Origin: Mesodorylaimus sp. YZB2_4
Taxonomy: Eukaryota; Nematoda; Enoplea; Dorylaimida; Dorylaimidae
DNA: 64,000 nt
Reading direction: 5' to 3'
Assembly (NCBI GenBank): GCA_030248295.1
Contig: JASANH010001500.1
Coordinates: 16,903 to 80,902 of the forward strand
The position numbers and the translations under genes are program-made. The notes beneath the pieces are model-generated. The model worked only from the letters and a program-made list of their open reading frames with translations. It was not told where the DNA came from and did no database searches. Shown piece by piece: positions 47,201 through 59,284 of the stretch (its first letter is position 1; each line of letters starts with the position of its first letter).

Positions 47201-48921
47201 GCAATTTGTTCTTTGGTCAAGTTGGCTTCCCAGTTGAAGCTTGGCGAGCAGTTGTAGGCCATCATTTTGTCCGGGTATTCTTTTCGGACAGCCTCAGCAA
47301 ATTCCTTGGCCAGCTTCAAGTCTGGAGTCGAAGTTTCCCACCAAAGTAGATCGGCGTAGGGAGAGGCTGATAAGCCACGGCGGATACAATGAGCCAAGCC
47401 GGTCTTCGGTTTCAAACGATAGAAACCTTCAGCAGTGCGACCACTTTCGAAATCGATGAATTCGTGATCACGTTCATCCACATCGCTCGTTATTAACTTG
47501 GCTGATTCGGCATCTGTGCGACTGATTAAAACGGTCGGCACGCCGTATGTGTCAGCCGCCAAGCGGGCAGCATTTAGATTCCTTTCGTGCGCTTGGGTCG
47601 GAATGAGAACCTTGCCACCCAAATGACCACATTTTTTCTCAGCTGCCAGTTGATCTTCAAAGTGAACACCTAAAACACAGCATCTTTGTAGTCAAATGAA
47701 CTACAACGTGCATTGTGGCTGGCAGCAAAGAAATAAACACCACGTTGGAGTGACGTCAATCCATAACTAGTAAACATGAGTGTTGAGAATACCAATCAGT
47801 GAAAACATCACTTTCGATTGTTGTGTCAGAATGACTTTACTTTGCCCCATGTTCAAACCACACGTATGACTTTTGCTTACCCGCAGCTCCAGCTTCAATG
47901 TAGGCTTTCATGATTTCGAAGCAGTTCAGTGGACCACCAAAACCGGCTTCAGCATCCGCCACGATAGGCACGAACCAGTCCCTTTGTAAGCCACCATTGG
48001 CCTGCTCGATCTGATCAGCTCGTTGCAAGGTCTTATTGATCTTACGGCATAGATCGGGTCCCGAATTTGCCGGATACAAACTCTGATCCGGATACATCGC
48101 TCCGGCTGAGTTATTGTCCGCTGCAACTTGCCAACCTACAAAAATGATTTGATCAGTGTCCAGTTTTTTTGACAGCAAGGCCTGGCTGAAGTGAACCGTT
48201 TGGATAAGATGGGACAAGTGGAACGCCTCAGATCATTGGATCAGCGCATGAGTGGATGGATGATACGGCGCCTGGTTCCGACTGCGCTCTCATAAACAGA
48301 TCAGTGAAACGTAGCAAATTGCCGCGCGTTGTACTCGCTCTAGAGCACTCGGAATGCGAATAAGACATCAGTCGACGACGTGTCTATTAGGCCATACCGC
48401 ACGTGGGCAGTGTGGGATTGCATCAAACAACAGAGACACGTGGTCAAAGTCATTGGAGTGGTCAGCAGAGCGGTCTGCTGATCAAACCACCAGCCAGACG
48501 CTGTCATAATAACTCAGCTAGACACCTACCCAGAGTGACCCAGTCTTCCTACAATGCAAACTGGGCCACAACCTGCATCCATCTTCCCCCACATGTTGAA
48601 ACCCTTCCTTCCAAATCACAAACATCTCGCACCCCACGAATCTTGAAGTATGAACTTACCAGACAGATAAATGGCTTTGAGACCAGCGCGGACCATTTGC
48701 ATGGCTTGATTACCACTCAGGGCGCCCAAGGCGTTGATGTAGGGTTCAGTCTTGAGCATGTCCCACAATCGATTGGCTCCTCGTGTGGCCAACGTGTGTT
48801 CGATGTGGACTGAGCCTCGCAGTTTGAGCGCATCCTCCACTTTATAGTTCCTCTTGATTCCAGCAAAGCGACCTTTGGGAGCTGCGCGAATTACGTCGTA
48901 GAAGGTACGTGTGGTAGTCAT
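44271..48921 (-). CDS. Bifunctional isocitrate lyase-malate synthase (glyoxylate cycle)
   Basis: Exons are 48921-48660, 48135-47881, 47669-46501, 45792-45029 and 44946-44271; phases agree; 1041 residues. The first half is isocitrate lyase (isocitrate to glyoxylate plus succinate): signature KKCGH with catalytic Cys186, NCSPSFNW, and [20 protein letters not shown]. The second half is malate synthase (glyoxylate plus acetyl-CoA to malate): [60 protein letters not shown] and [17 protein letters not shown] with the acidic catalytic pair. Together they let an animal make sugar from fat. ICL-then-MS fusion is the nematode arrangement. The C-terminus (AKGL) is no peroxisomal signal; the N-terminus is basic with Ser/Thr, so mitochondria are possible. 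Introns show this is host DNA, not bacterial contamination. Confidence 0.95.
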
Positions 48922-51330
48922 GTTTCTCGATTGAGATTAGAAAATCGACGGGTAGGTACTTGTCGTATTCGGTCAAACTGTGGCTGATGCAATCTCGATA
49001 TGGTCAATAATATAGCGTAGATAGGCCTATGAATAAGGCACAGACGTCTTCGATGAATGAAGAGAAGACGAACAAGTTTTACTTCCACGTGCCAGTTCGG
49101 ACTCTGGGAGTACACTGAGCAGATCTCTTACTGCCAGCCCTATTTATAAAGGCCGGGGAGTTTTCGAGTTTCCGCACGGCACGTCTTGTTGGTCTCTCTA
49201 ATAATCAACCGCGTGCTCGATTGCTAGGGCAAAGTATAAAAAATTTCAGAAAGAAACCTTTGGACTGGCAGCTGTCGATCGAAACTGCCATACTGCTCGC
49301 ACCACTCCAATGTTATGTTTGCACGGATAGGCTTGGGATGGTGTTTTGTGAAAATAGAACGTGTTTTCCATTATTTCAAGCTAGCAGCCAGGCCGCCGCC
49401 GTAGTTCGCTGGCTCGAAGCCACTACACGGTTGCATATGCCGAGCGACCCTTGGACCCGCCTGGAACTCGAGGCTAGTATATTTATCACTTCGGTACAGC
49501 TTTGCATAAACAACTCACTAAGGACTTTGCGCGTGCACAATGAACACGTTCAAAAGGGAGTTCCGTCCCCAGCGAACTTTGATCTTAGACTATCGTGTTG
49601 ACTTTGGAGCTCGACTAGCGGACGTTTAATAAGACCACGTGGTTTGGTAGGAAAGAAACGTGGGCGCGAAAGTACATCAAAAAAGTGGAATAGGACTGTA
49701 GCATGAGGCGAAGGGTGCTACCTGAGAATTTATGGCAAGCAGGGCATGTAGCTGTTCTAACGTGCTAACAAGCGATGACACCTGACTCGCTTGGTATAAC
49801 TTTCATAACTGGATTGGATTAAATTTTGAGCAATTATTTTATAGTCAAGAAAGTACCAGCACCTGCACGCCTAAACGCCGGATTCCGGCATTTGCACCCA
49901 CACGGACACCATATATCTACCCCAGCCCCGTCTGGATAGATGTCTGTTTTTGCTACCACGCTCTCTAGCATGAGTGCCACTTTGCAGTTATGGCCTTCGC
50001 TTGTATGTACAGCATAGCAAGTTGGAAATGACACACCACATCGTCGATACCATACTGCACGTCAATGCCAGGTTGAGTGCTTTGAATGCTGAGCAGGATA
50101 CAGAGCCATAACAAACATGGACTTTGTCCTCTAAACACCCAGCGAGCGAGAAACTTTAGAGCACCCAGTAACAATGCCCAACGAAACTGAAACGACAAAA
50201 CAAAGGGGACTAGAAATAACTCCATGTGGGGTTTCGAAGGGGACTTTGACCTGTTTTTCATATGGGTACATGTTTATCGCACACACCTTATATGGAATAT
50301 CAACGGTCAGTATACACACATGAGCGATAAAGGGGCCGTGCCAAGTATACAACCAAGTTGGACGGTTTACTTTGCGCGGGCAATCTTGGGATGTGTATGT
50401 CCTACACTATCAGTGAAACTATGTATTCGCTATCGTCCTTCGATTACGGACGCAGTCTACCCGGCTTCAAATCTTTTTTAAGTTAGGCTAACAGTGCTTT
50501 TTTAGAAGTTAGGACAGTCTCGTCTGCCTTTTTAAGAATAAAGGCAAAGCCGGGGTGGGTACCTTCTTTCGCGAGACACCTAGCGTCTCTGATTTCCCAC
50601 AATAGCAGGGCTCCATCTTTCATGAGGTGGGTGCCCGTACCTGCTCCCTAAAGAGTAGAAGCAGGTGTAGGCTAATAACGAGCTAGCACGCGAGCTGCCC
50701 AGCACGCGCTGTTATTCAATATTGTACTCGGGGACCGCTTATCGATTGCTTTTGTGAAACATGTTTTCATTTTACACGCAATAGCTCACGTTAGTGTTTC
50801 GATGCTGCACGGATAAGCGTCGTGAGCTCGTTGGTCATGAGGATTCTCTGACATGCTCATCAATCATAAACATGTCTCCTATAATTTAGATCCTACGTAT
50901 TGTGTGGCACTCCGAAAAACAGCTGAGCAAACTCCTTTCATTTGCTCATTCCCCGGACACAACCGTGATGCCCCCTCTACCTGTGAAATCGTACTGCTTT
51001 CGTCGTCGCTGCAAGGTGTGCCCCCTACCATCGACATCCAGCCAGAACAGGTGTATTTTCAACCCGACGCTGGAACGTTAGTTTAAAGTCTGGCTTGAAC
51101 CAGTTTCCTACTGCCACGTCGAGACTAGATGGAATCAGAGACACTTACCACTCCGACGGCGGATAGTTAATATGTGCCAGACGTAGGCCATCTATGTCGT
51201 CACACAGTGGCCTTAAGGGGACGAGCATAGTGGATATTTGAAACTCGTCTCTTTTTCCAGCTGTCACAGTTCCACGACTGACATTGGTTTGATATACGCT
51301 TTTTAATGCGCCATTGGTATAATAGCGAAC
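48922..51330. other. Intergenic between ICL-MS and the MFS gene
   Basis: This holds the upstream region of the ICL-MS gene and the MFS promoter. A Cys-rich open stretch at 49834-50034 (minus) lacks an ATG and known domain. GC-rich short inverted segments occur at 50530-50670. No gene can be supported. Confidence 0.45.
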
Positions 51331-52983
51331 ATGGCAATTATACAGCGCCTAGTTCGATTTACCCTGCTCCCATTCTCGGGCAGCAGAGTCATTTTCTGGC
51401 GGTCTCCCATCTCGGTTTTATTAGCAATTATGTCTGGATTGAAAGAACGACTGGTGGGTGCGGTCAATCGAACTACAGTGGAACCAATAGTTTTCTTTAA
51501 TTTCTTGGCCTTGTCTTATTTCCACGTCTCGCAGCACGCTGTCCTCTATCGAAGTATTTGCATCCAAAATTACGGCCAGTATGACGAGAAGATCGATTGC
51601 ACTGATCTGAGAAAGAATGGTCCCGAATTAGAGGATCGAGTACAACGAGACTCCTCGGTTTGGACCATGTTGTTATCACTTTGTTATCTTTTACCAGCCG
51701 TGGTCTCGGATGCTGTATTGGGGGCGTGGAGTGATCGACACGGCCGCAAAGTCAATATTCTCATTGGCCTGACTGGCCTGATCGTGGCTTGTGTGGCATC
51801 GATCGGGCTAGCAGTATTCCCACTCATGCCACTTTACGTCCTGTGCATTGCCAAAGTATTTGCTGGTCTTTGCGGATATGTTGCCATAGTGATGATATCA
51901 TCATGGGCATACTTGGCCGACGTCATCGAGAAAAAGCAAGAACTAACTTCGCGAATGATGTCGGTACAAGTCTATCGATTCGTAGCCGATGTGGTCGGCT
52001 CATTTTCATTCAGTACCATATCCAAAGTGACCAACCTTGCCGTCACACTCCTGATCGCCGAATGTTTCTTCGCTTTTGCATTCTTCTACGCTTTAGCACG
52101 CCTGCATCAAATGCCGCCCGCTGCGCTTAAAAAATTCAGCATCACGGAGAAAAGGAGATTGAAATCATTGAACGATATGACCAAATATGGTACTGATATG
52201 GAAGTACGACCCGATGCTCAATCAGAGGTTAATGATACTCGCAGCTATGCAATAGAGGCGGGTGAGAACGGATCTATTGCTATCGTGGAGCCAATCCGAG
52301 ATCCACACCCAAAAGATGATGGCGATAACTTGCATTACATGCGGCAGCTGTACAGCGGAGTGTGGAATACACTGACCAGGAAGAGGCCAGGACACGGACG
52401 GACGTACATTCTCCTATGTTCACTCATATACTTCGTGTTCACTATGTCCGAGATCGGTCTGCAAGGTTCGATCCTCAGTCTCTACGTCTTTCATAGGCCA
52501 TTCTTCTGGTCACCATCGGCCCTGGGACGATTTAAAGGCTTCCAGCATACCTGCGCCCTGGTAATTAATCTGTTCGGTGCCTTATTACTGAACGAATTCG
52601 TACACGCTGATGACACCACTATCATGCTGCTGAGTCTCGGGTCGGGCATCATTCACTTGACCCTTACTGGATTAGCCGAAGATTCATGGACGCTGTATTC
52701 GGCTGCTGCTCTGGCTTCTTGCGGTTCCCTGTTGATTCCATCCCTGAAGTCATTCATGGTTAGAACAGTGGCTGAGGACGAAGTTGGCCGGACTCTAGCA
52801 GCGAATGGAATCGCGGCAGATCTCGCTTTTGTGACCAGCGCAGTAGTGTTCACGAATCTTTATTCGCTAACAGTATCAACCTGCGCTGGCGCAGTGTTTT
52901 TCATTGGTGGAGGCTTGCTGGCACTGTGCTTTGCCGCTACTGTATGGATGAAAATGGACATCAAAGCACATGGTTGCTCATAG
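51331..52983 (+). CDS. MFS transporter, SLC46 (folate/solute) type
   Basis: Single exon, 550 residues, with about 12 hydrophobic spans in two halves joined by a hydrophilic loop. After TM1 (VEPIVFFNFLALSYFHVSQH) there is an extracellular cysteine-containing loop. MFS motif A is GAWSDRHGRKVNI between TM2 and TM3. SSWAYLADVIEKKQELTSRM is the SLC46-style TM4-5 region. The C-terminal half begins RTYILLCSLIYFVFTMSE. SLC46 members are proton-coupled carriers of folates or similar solutes in plasma or lysosomal membranes; the substrate here is unknown. An in-frame ATG at 51430 (MSGLKERL) fits the usual N-terminal length better than the one at 51331; I cannot decide. The lack of introns is notable among intron-rich neighbours. 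Confidence 0.85.
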   Translation: MAIIQRLVRFTLLPFSGSRVIFWRSPISVLLAIMSGLKERLVGAVNRTTVEPIVFFNFLALSYFHVSQHAVLYRSICIQNYGQYDEKIDCTDLRKNGPELEDRVQRDSSVWTMLLSLCYLLPAVVSDAVLGAWSDRHGRKVNILIGLTGLIVACVASIGLAVFPLMPLYVLCIAKVFAGLCGYVAIVMISSWAYLADVIEKKQELTSRMMSVQVYRFVADVVGSFSFSTISKVTNLAVTLLIAECFFAFAFFYALARLHQMPPAALKKFSITEKRRLKSLNDMTKYGTDMEVRPDAQSEVNDTRSYAIEAGENGSIAIVEPIRDPHPKDDGDNLHYMRQLYSGVWNTLTRKRPGHGRTYILLCSLIYFVFTMSEIGLQGSILSLYVFHRPFFWSPSALGRFKGFQHTCALVINLFGALLLNEFVHADDTTIMLLSLGSGIIHLTLTGLAEDSWTLYSAAALASCGSLLIPSLKSFMVRTVAEDEVGRTLAANGIAADLAFVTSAVVFTNLYSLTVSTCAGAVFFIGGGLLALCFAATVWMKMDIKAHGCS

Positions 52984-55241
52984 TGTATGAAGAAGAGATC
53001 AATGTCACTATTGTGCAATGTATAGTAACTCGTTTTATAGGTTATGCAGCTAACTATAAATTATAATGGCCCCTAATTCTTGGAGGTAAACTGTTGCCCT
53101 AAACTACCTATTTTCAAATGTAGGTATATTAGACAGATGTAGGTGGATTAGCGCTTTGTTAGGGACTATTACGAAACCAGTAATCGAATAGCAGGACAAG
53201 CAAAACCAAGGTTGCGCATACAGGGAACCCAATGTGAAGAAGCAATGATATTCGTAAAGCCATGAGATTATGTCAGCTCGTATCATTCCTACTATTATCA
53301 GATCCATTGAGTAAATAGTAGGGTAAGCCAAGAAGGGATAGCTCGTCAAGCTTCAGAAGATGTTCTAACAATATGCCATAACAGTCCGCACCTCGGTGTG
53401 TTTTCTGGAGCAATGATACCAGCATTCATGGGTAGTAAGTAGAGCGCTTGGGAATGCTGGTAACACCATTCACCCGGCCTTATCTCTACAGTCGCTCCTT
53501 ACAGCAACTGTTTGACAATGGTACATGCATATGTGCTATTGGTGTAAGCTTTGATACGCGCGTTCAAAGGAATAGGTGGTACGCGCAGCTTCTACGAATA
53601 AGCAAGACGGCCCTAATTCGCGAAAAGCAAAGAATGGAAGGGTGGCGATCTTTCTTGTCAAATGGATTTCGATTATAAAAGCAGCTTAGGCGATAAGATA
53701 TACAGTAGGTTTATCGTTAGGTTTTGTTGTGAAGTATCTAGAATAATATGGCAACACACATGAAGATATGGTCTTGTAAAAAGATATAGATATATAGGTA
53801 GATATCAAAATGGCTAAGCAAAGATCAAGAAACTTTTGGAAGAAATTTGATTATATTACTCTTAACAATTAAAAATGTCATCAAAGCCAGCCGATCATTA
53901 CGTGACAACTCTTTCAAATATTCCCGTAACTGCAGAATACAGTCCTTCATTATCTCAAGCCACTATGCGGATGAAATTTTCAACGTTGACTATGCTGAAG
54001 TGCATGAAATTTTATGATGACTAGTGGACGTAGGTGGATGGGAGGACGGGGGTCGATGGCCCATGAATGCCCACTTGAAAATTTGCGAGTGCTGTGTGCG
54101 AGCTGCATATTGCAGATCATCAATGTGCATTCAAGGCTTGTGGCGTTGTTAGGCGACACTCATGTACGATGTTCGCACGGTTACTAGTTATTGGAGATAC
54201 CACGTCGACTTGCATTGGTTCGGAGCAACAGTGGAATCCAGTCACTATTCTAGGAGCATTACACAAGAAGCAGCAGAGATAACAGAAAGTCATGTTCCAT
54301 GCAAAGTGATCCGGTTGGGGAGTATCCAAGGGCACGCTTACTATACTCGTGTTTTGGTCAGAGCGTGATTCTTGTCGGGTGCGTGCCAGTAAGGACATTG
54401 ATTGCACATTTGTCATCAAATGAAAAAGCGTAGATTTGACTGACCGCCTACTTTACTCCCTCAAGCTCTTGACAGAGTAGAGACAGAAGTCCTCGAATGC
54501 TTCCATACGCGGCCGGAGGAGAATCAGGTGGTGAAGACCACGCTATGTAGCAGGTAAGCATAATTTTGGAAATTCCCGGTTTGTTCACGAATCTGATTTT
54601 CGTCTAGCACTCGTACATGCGAAGTCCATCATCTGGTTGTCTCCAGGCATTATACTGAGTCTTACAAGCAAAGCTTTATATATTCGACGACGCTTTTATG
54701 GAATGCTGCACCTTCTGAGACGATTTTTGGAGGTTTTTCACGTTTTTATAATGACATTTCTGCTATGCATTTTTAACCATCGTATTTTTATCCTGTGTCT
54801 CTCGCTCCTAGAGTGTATGTATTTGCTTGGAGGGTGAGTAAAATATGACTAATATGACTATGACTATGACTATGTTGCAGAGTAAACACCAACAGGGCCC
54901 CGCATGCTAAGTGCTCAACGATTACTAGCATGATCACGATACACTCAACGATACAGATTGTATGAGTGTACCATAAGAAAGCGAAACTGAGATTTTTCCG
55001 ATCGATTCCTTGTTTCTTGGCCACGAAAGGTACAGTACACTTACCACAAGAGATAAAGATACACATAGAGGTATAGATAATAATATCTTAAAAAGTTGTT
55101 AGTATGAATTAGATAGAGATATAAATATAGACATTCATATCAACTGTAATCCACACTCGGAGAGAAAGCTAGTCACTTTATCTTCTTGAGCCATGCTTAG
55201 CCTACTGTATATCTCACCCTTTCCTTTCACATTATTTGATC
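52984..55241. other. Intergenic, no gene seen
   Basis: Downstream of the MFS gene the DNA is A/T-rich with short simple repeats (AGATATAG near 53785; ATGACTAT repeats at 54845-54873). I find no coding domain on either strand. Confidence 0.5.
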
Positions 55242-56237
55242 TCACCATCGGGCTCTAAATATTGTTGAGTTTTCATTAGCTGCCGCTGGGACAACCTGAA
55301 CAACCGTTGTTTCCTGCCTTTTCAAAATCACTGCGAAGAAAGCTTTCCGAAACACAGAGCTCACTGTGTAGTAGACGAAAAAATGTGACGTCGAATAAGC
55401 GTAAGGCAATAGGGCGTTGAAAGGTGTAGCAGTGATGCGGGCCGTTGGGGACAAGTATTTGAATAGGCTGGTCAGTACAATTGAACTGGCCCATTTTAAC
55501 AGGGCATATATGACCAAGATCACACCCAGGGTCTTGATCATGTTTATTTCCAAGCCTTCTCTGACTCGTCTTCTTTCTTCGCTGGGTAATGATTTAGATT
55601 TTCGAAAACGGTACCATAAAAGTAACAAGGTGACAGAGAACAGAATCAAGTTGCTGATACCTTCTCCGACTCGCACACTGGATAGCAGATTCTGGTACCA
55701 CAGGTCGGGCGCGACCACTGCGTAGCAAACGTGGAACAATTTGGAGCCGTTCTCCACATCAAAGGCGGCGACAGAGATCGCTGTTGCTCCAATCCACGCC
55801 ACTGCATTCAGAGTGATCACATAGGCCTTCTTCAGCCGTATGGCGTACATGATGGGTACAGCCACGGCCAGCAGACGATCCACACTCACCGCCAGTGTCA
55901 TTGAATCTGATATGATAGGTCCGTACATCACAGGAATCATTTGTAAGAGGCAGGATATTTGTGTACTCGTTTCGGGAATATTGAGAGCGACCAAAATTAG
56001 TTTTTTTGCCCCTTGAACCATATAGAATGCGCCACTGCACAAATCAGCTATGGCCACAGAGGCTAGTGAGAACATAAATTTTGAATGCAACGACTTGGAT
56101 TTGGTGATCGTGATCACTACGCAAGCATTGGTTACGACGGAACTGAAACCCATGATGACCCAGCATATAAGAGCTGGCACTTGTAATCGCAGGGTTTTGA
56201 GAGATAAGGAGTCGAGAGCAAGCCTTGTGTTGTTCAT
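55242..56237 (-). CDS. Srsx-like 7TM receptor, left palindrome arm
   Basis: Single exon, 331 residues from the ATG at 56237 (the upstream codons in frame have no ATG). Same family as the ASH1-nested receptor: LICWVIMGFSSVVTNACVV in TM1, VDRLLAVAVPIMY after TM3, Cys in ISCLLQM and HVCYAVV, and TM7 STSHFFVYYTVSS without NPxxY. The C-terminus differs (NENSTIFRARW). Its mirror copy on the right arm starts at 63344 and runs off the window. A candidate TATAAA is at about 56349-56355 on its strand, roughly 115 bp before the ATG. Confidence 0.8.
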   Translation of the reverse strand: MNNTRLALDSLSLKTLRLQVPALICWVIMGFSSVVTNACVVITITKSKSLHSKFMFSLASVAIADLCSGAFYMVQGAKKLILVALNIPETSTQISCLLQMIPVMYGPIISDSMTLAVSVDRLLAVAVPIMYAIRLKKAYVITLNAVAWIGATAISVAAFDVENGSKLFHVCYAVVAPDLWYQNLLSSVRVGEGISNLILFSVTLLLLWYRFRKSKSLPSEERRRVREGLEINMIKTLGVILVIYALLKWASSIVLTSLFKYLSPTARITATPFNALLPYAYSTSHFFVYYTVSSVFRKAFFAVILKRQETTVVQVVPAAANENSTIFRARW

Positions 56238-57565
56238 GATTGACCTTGGGATTCTAGGTGCCGTTGCCAAGCACAGTGTGGGAATATCGTTGAGTAGAGC
56301 AGTTGGTCAGCGAAGATAGACACGAAAAATAAATGATTGTTGACGGCAATTTATAACCGATGTCTTTGATTAAAAGTGAAAAGAATGATATGATTTATAG
56401 CCATTGACGCAATCTCATACTTATCAGCTTGGCTCATCCAAGTTATTATTTACACCGATCTAAGAAGCTTATATGAAGGCGTTGCAGATCCTTGATGGCA
56501 GCTTCTCTAATTATATTTACCGTATCCCTAGCAGCAGAGACATCAAGCACTTCAAAATAAAGCAATACTTGTATCACATCTTAGGCTTTAATACTTCACA
56601 CTCATTTGTATTTTTTTTACAAATTGTTCGCGAACGCGCAGTATATTATTGCTTCAAATGGGTCTAAGGCTGGATTTTTAGGGGGGGGGGGGGGGGGGGG
56701 GGGGAAATCAGACTGTTCATACAATGCCGCAATACATAGGATCTCCTGTACATCTGGGAAACTTGTACTTGATGTGAGGGGAAATCATATTGTGCCAAAT
56801 AGGTCCTGTTGGATGGGAAACTAAATAAAGTCCTTGGTAAACTATGTAATTAAGGCGTTCAAAACCCCGGCTAGCGGAGAGTAGCTTGTCGACAGGGCAT
56901 GCTATTTTGCTCATCGAGAAGCAGTTTGGGATAGTCGCCTGCGCTCCGATAGTGCCTTTACTGCTTCAGATATCCGGCTCTCACAGCTCAGAAATCTAAT
57001 TTTTTTCTGGATTACTTGATCCAGTCAGCACCGAGGCTACTCTGTGCTTATTCGCCATTTGATTTTGACTTCAACATCTGTGGACAGCTTTGATCGAAAA
57101 ATTGCCATGAAATACTCATTCTATGCGACTTCTTAACTTGGTCCCTGTGGCATGGAAAATAAATGTGTATAGTAGGTGTCTGACGGCGTCTTGCCAGCTG
57201 ACGACTCTGGTTGTAACAAACCACTGACTGCGACCCACTCTTTTGGCGTACTAAAGAAACGTTTAGATAGAAATTTCGGCTTCTTCTAATGATCGAGGTC
57301 GATTAAACACTGTGCTCAGACCGACAGTCAGCTTCGATAACTTTTTCTTCAATGCAAAACCCTTGCAGTCAAAAGCTAGCCGCTCTAGTCAGTGCACAGA
57401 ATGCGATATGATTGTGTGACATTTCAGCAAGGAAAGTTTATTTTCGTTCTCGCACTATACACAATGTGCCTTCAGGTGCAAACGGTCTGCATACATTGCG
57501 TTTGCCTCAAAAGAACTTTGAACAGAAAATAAACAAGCGCATCTTGTCTAATCCCTGATACAAGC
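56238..57565. other. Intergenic within left arm
   Basis: This lies between the GPCR and the RING gene. It holds a run of about 23 G at 56682-56704 and no recognisable coding sequence. The same spacer is mirrored at 62016-63343. Confidence 0.6.
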
Positions 57566-58351
57566 CTACGCCTGCAGCTCCTTCCTGATAACAGGGGCAT
57601 TGTCTAATATCCATCGTAGGACATAGTCGAAGGGCAGGCAAGTGCCTAAATTGTCTTTCGATGGCCCCTTGATCGAAGTTAAAGTGGCCACGGAATGAGA
57701 TTTATCATCTTGCTTCTTGCATCCTTCGTCAGTGGCATAAGTTGTTTTGGGCTCATTGCTGAATCGATGCGAAGACCAGCAGCAGGGACAAGAAATCGTA
57801 CCAAACTGCTCGTCAGACCTCTTATACGATCGCCTCAGGCAAGTCATGCAGACGGAATGCAAGCAAGGCGGTAGCATTCGTGGCGGCTCCTCGAAGTCTT
57901 GGTCGCAGACGGGGCACTTGAGTAATTTTTCTAAACTTGCCAGCACTGTTCTCCGGTCTGGTTTCTTTTTTGAGAATAATGATCTTTTCTTCGACAATTT
58001 GGTCAGCTTCGCAAGGACGGGATTGTCGGACAAAAACTTATCGACCAGATAATTCACAATGCACTCGGCCTCGTATTGGCGATCATCAAAGTCCATATAG
58101 GCGGTCACTTGAAAGTAATCCTTCAAATCTTGAGATAAGTTCATCGAAGTTTGACACTTGCACACAGGACAGCTCAGAAGGCCAGTTTCGAGACATCCAC
58201 TGGCCAACATCCATTTTTCCAAACACGGGGGGCAGAACGAATGACCGCACTGAGGCAGTACCTTGGGTACCTCTTCAAATGAGCATAGACATATTGGACA
58301 GACCATGCCACGAGTAAATTTTAATTCTTCTCCCTTGCACTCAACCAACAT
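57566..58351 (-). CDS. Double RING-finger protein, left arm
   Basis: Single exon, 261 residues from the ATG at 58351. RING 1 has CPICLCSFEEVPKVLPQCGH and CPPCLEKW then CPVCK. RING 2 has CPVCDQDFEEPPRMLPPCLH, CMTCLRR and CPCC. Eight zinc-binding positions can be counted in each. Between them is an acidic then Lys-rich stretch (KKRSLFSKKKPDRR). RING fingers usually make E3 ubiquitin ligases; two in one chain without IBR suggests a TRIM-like or dimeric E3, but no B-box or coiled coil is visible. The substrate is unknown. The promoter has a TATA box (58435-58441, minus strand) about 85 bp before the ATG. The copy at 61230-62015 is identical in translated sequence. Confidence 0.85.
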   Translation of the reverse strand: MLVECKGEELKFTRGMVCPICLCSFEEVPKVLPQCGHSFCPPCLEKWMLASGCLETGLLSCPVCKCQTSMNLSQDLKDYFQVTAYMDFDDRQYEAECIVNYLVDKFLSDNPVLAKLTKLSKKRSLFSKKKPDRRTVLASLEKLLKCPVCDQDFEEPPRMLPPCLHSVCMTCLRRSYKRSDEQFGTISCPCCWSSHRFSNEPKTTYATDEGCKKQDDKSHSVATLTSIKGPSKDNLGTCLPFDYVLRWILDNAPVIRKELQA

Positions 58352-58433
58352 GATTTCTTTAAAGAGCACGTAAGAAAGCCGACGACAAGATTTGAGAGAT
58401 GGGTGCAATTGCAGTCACAGTCTCTCCGGCTCG

Positions 58434-58442
58434 TTTATATAG
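58434..58442 (-). promoter_or_regulatory. TATA box of the RING gene, left arm
   Basis: On the minus strand CTATATAAAC lies about 85 bp before the RING start codon. The same site is mirrored at 61139-61147. Confidence 0.55.
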
Positions 58443-59284
58443 CCCTGTCGTCCTCTTATCTCACCTCTCGTCTACGCACAAGAGGCTTGATTCAGTTTGT
58501 ATTCTCCCCGCCTAACTAGACAAGGGAGTTTCCGGAACTGCATTTCATCCCTACAAGCGTCATAGTCTCAAGTGGAAGTGCTCTCATTACTGCGCACTTC
58601 ATCAACTTGAGCTAGGCCTGGCTTTGCGCGCGTTGTCTTCTCACGCTTATTTCTTATCAGCCATGTTGCCGCATTGCCGTCGCGTGCCTGTTTGTTGTGA
58701 TAAGGCGTATTTCGGTGTATCGTCAACTTGACTAGGTCAGCACCACCTCGAAGTGGTAATATCTCTACCGAGCTCTGTTCGCGCAAAACAAAGCAGAATC
58801 GCTGTTCTTGGTGCATTCAATAAAGCTTTCTAGGTTTCGACTAATACTTGTCTTCCCATTCAGCCAGTGCAATCCGTGGGCCAATACTTTTCACATTTAT
58901 CCTAAGCATATAATAGTATTATGACGCTAATAGCAAGGAACGATGACGCACTTTGCTATCTTGCGTAAATATGTATAAGTTGAGTGTTTTTGGCGTTGTC
59001 GAGCTCGCGGCTAGGCGTTGTCGTTGTGCCTTATCAGTGATTATCAGTAATGGTGGTCAGAATAGTCAACAGGTTTTAGAGCAAAAGCTTTGGTGCGCCC
59101 TGTTTGCAGCTAGATGTAAAAACCAAATTCTCAAGCCAAATAGCTGGGCACGCCTGAACTAAAAATCAGGAGCTGTGAGAAAAACTTTTCGGCACAAGGG
59201 CTTATGTTGTTTGAACCTTGCTGGGAAAACATCACCCTTCAGAATGGGTGTGTAAAATACAGTAGTGAGCGCGTGTTAGAATAT

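Larger units (their letters stand above)
55581..59284. repeat. Palindrome, left arm
   Basis: This segment is the near-exact inverse complement of 60306-64000. Positions pair with a constant sum of 119581 from 59.2 kb to the window end, so no net length change exists over about 3.6 kb, even through a G tract. A 7-base indel (near 59233) lies just inside the inner end. A few base changes are visible, for example at the G-tract edge. The left arm may extend beyond 55581, but the partner is outside the window. Confidence 0.9.

Noticed and set aside
44271-48921. Bacterial contamination or fresh horizontal transfer of ICL-MS
   Set aside because: The gene has four spliceosomal introns in phase and the animal-type fused order.
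49834-50261. A small Cys-rich secreted protein on the minus strand
   Set aside because: The first codon is GTG, the upstream frame with hydrophobic residues is different and has no fitting splice pair, and there is no known domain.
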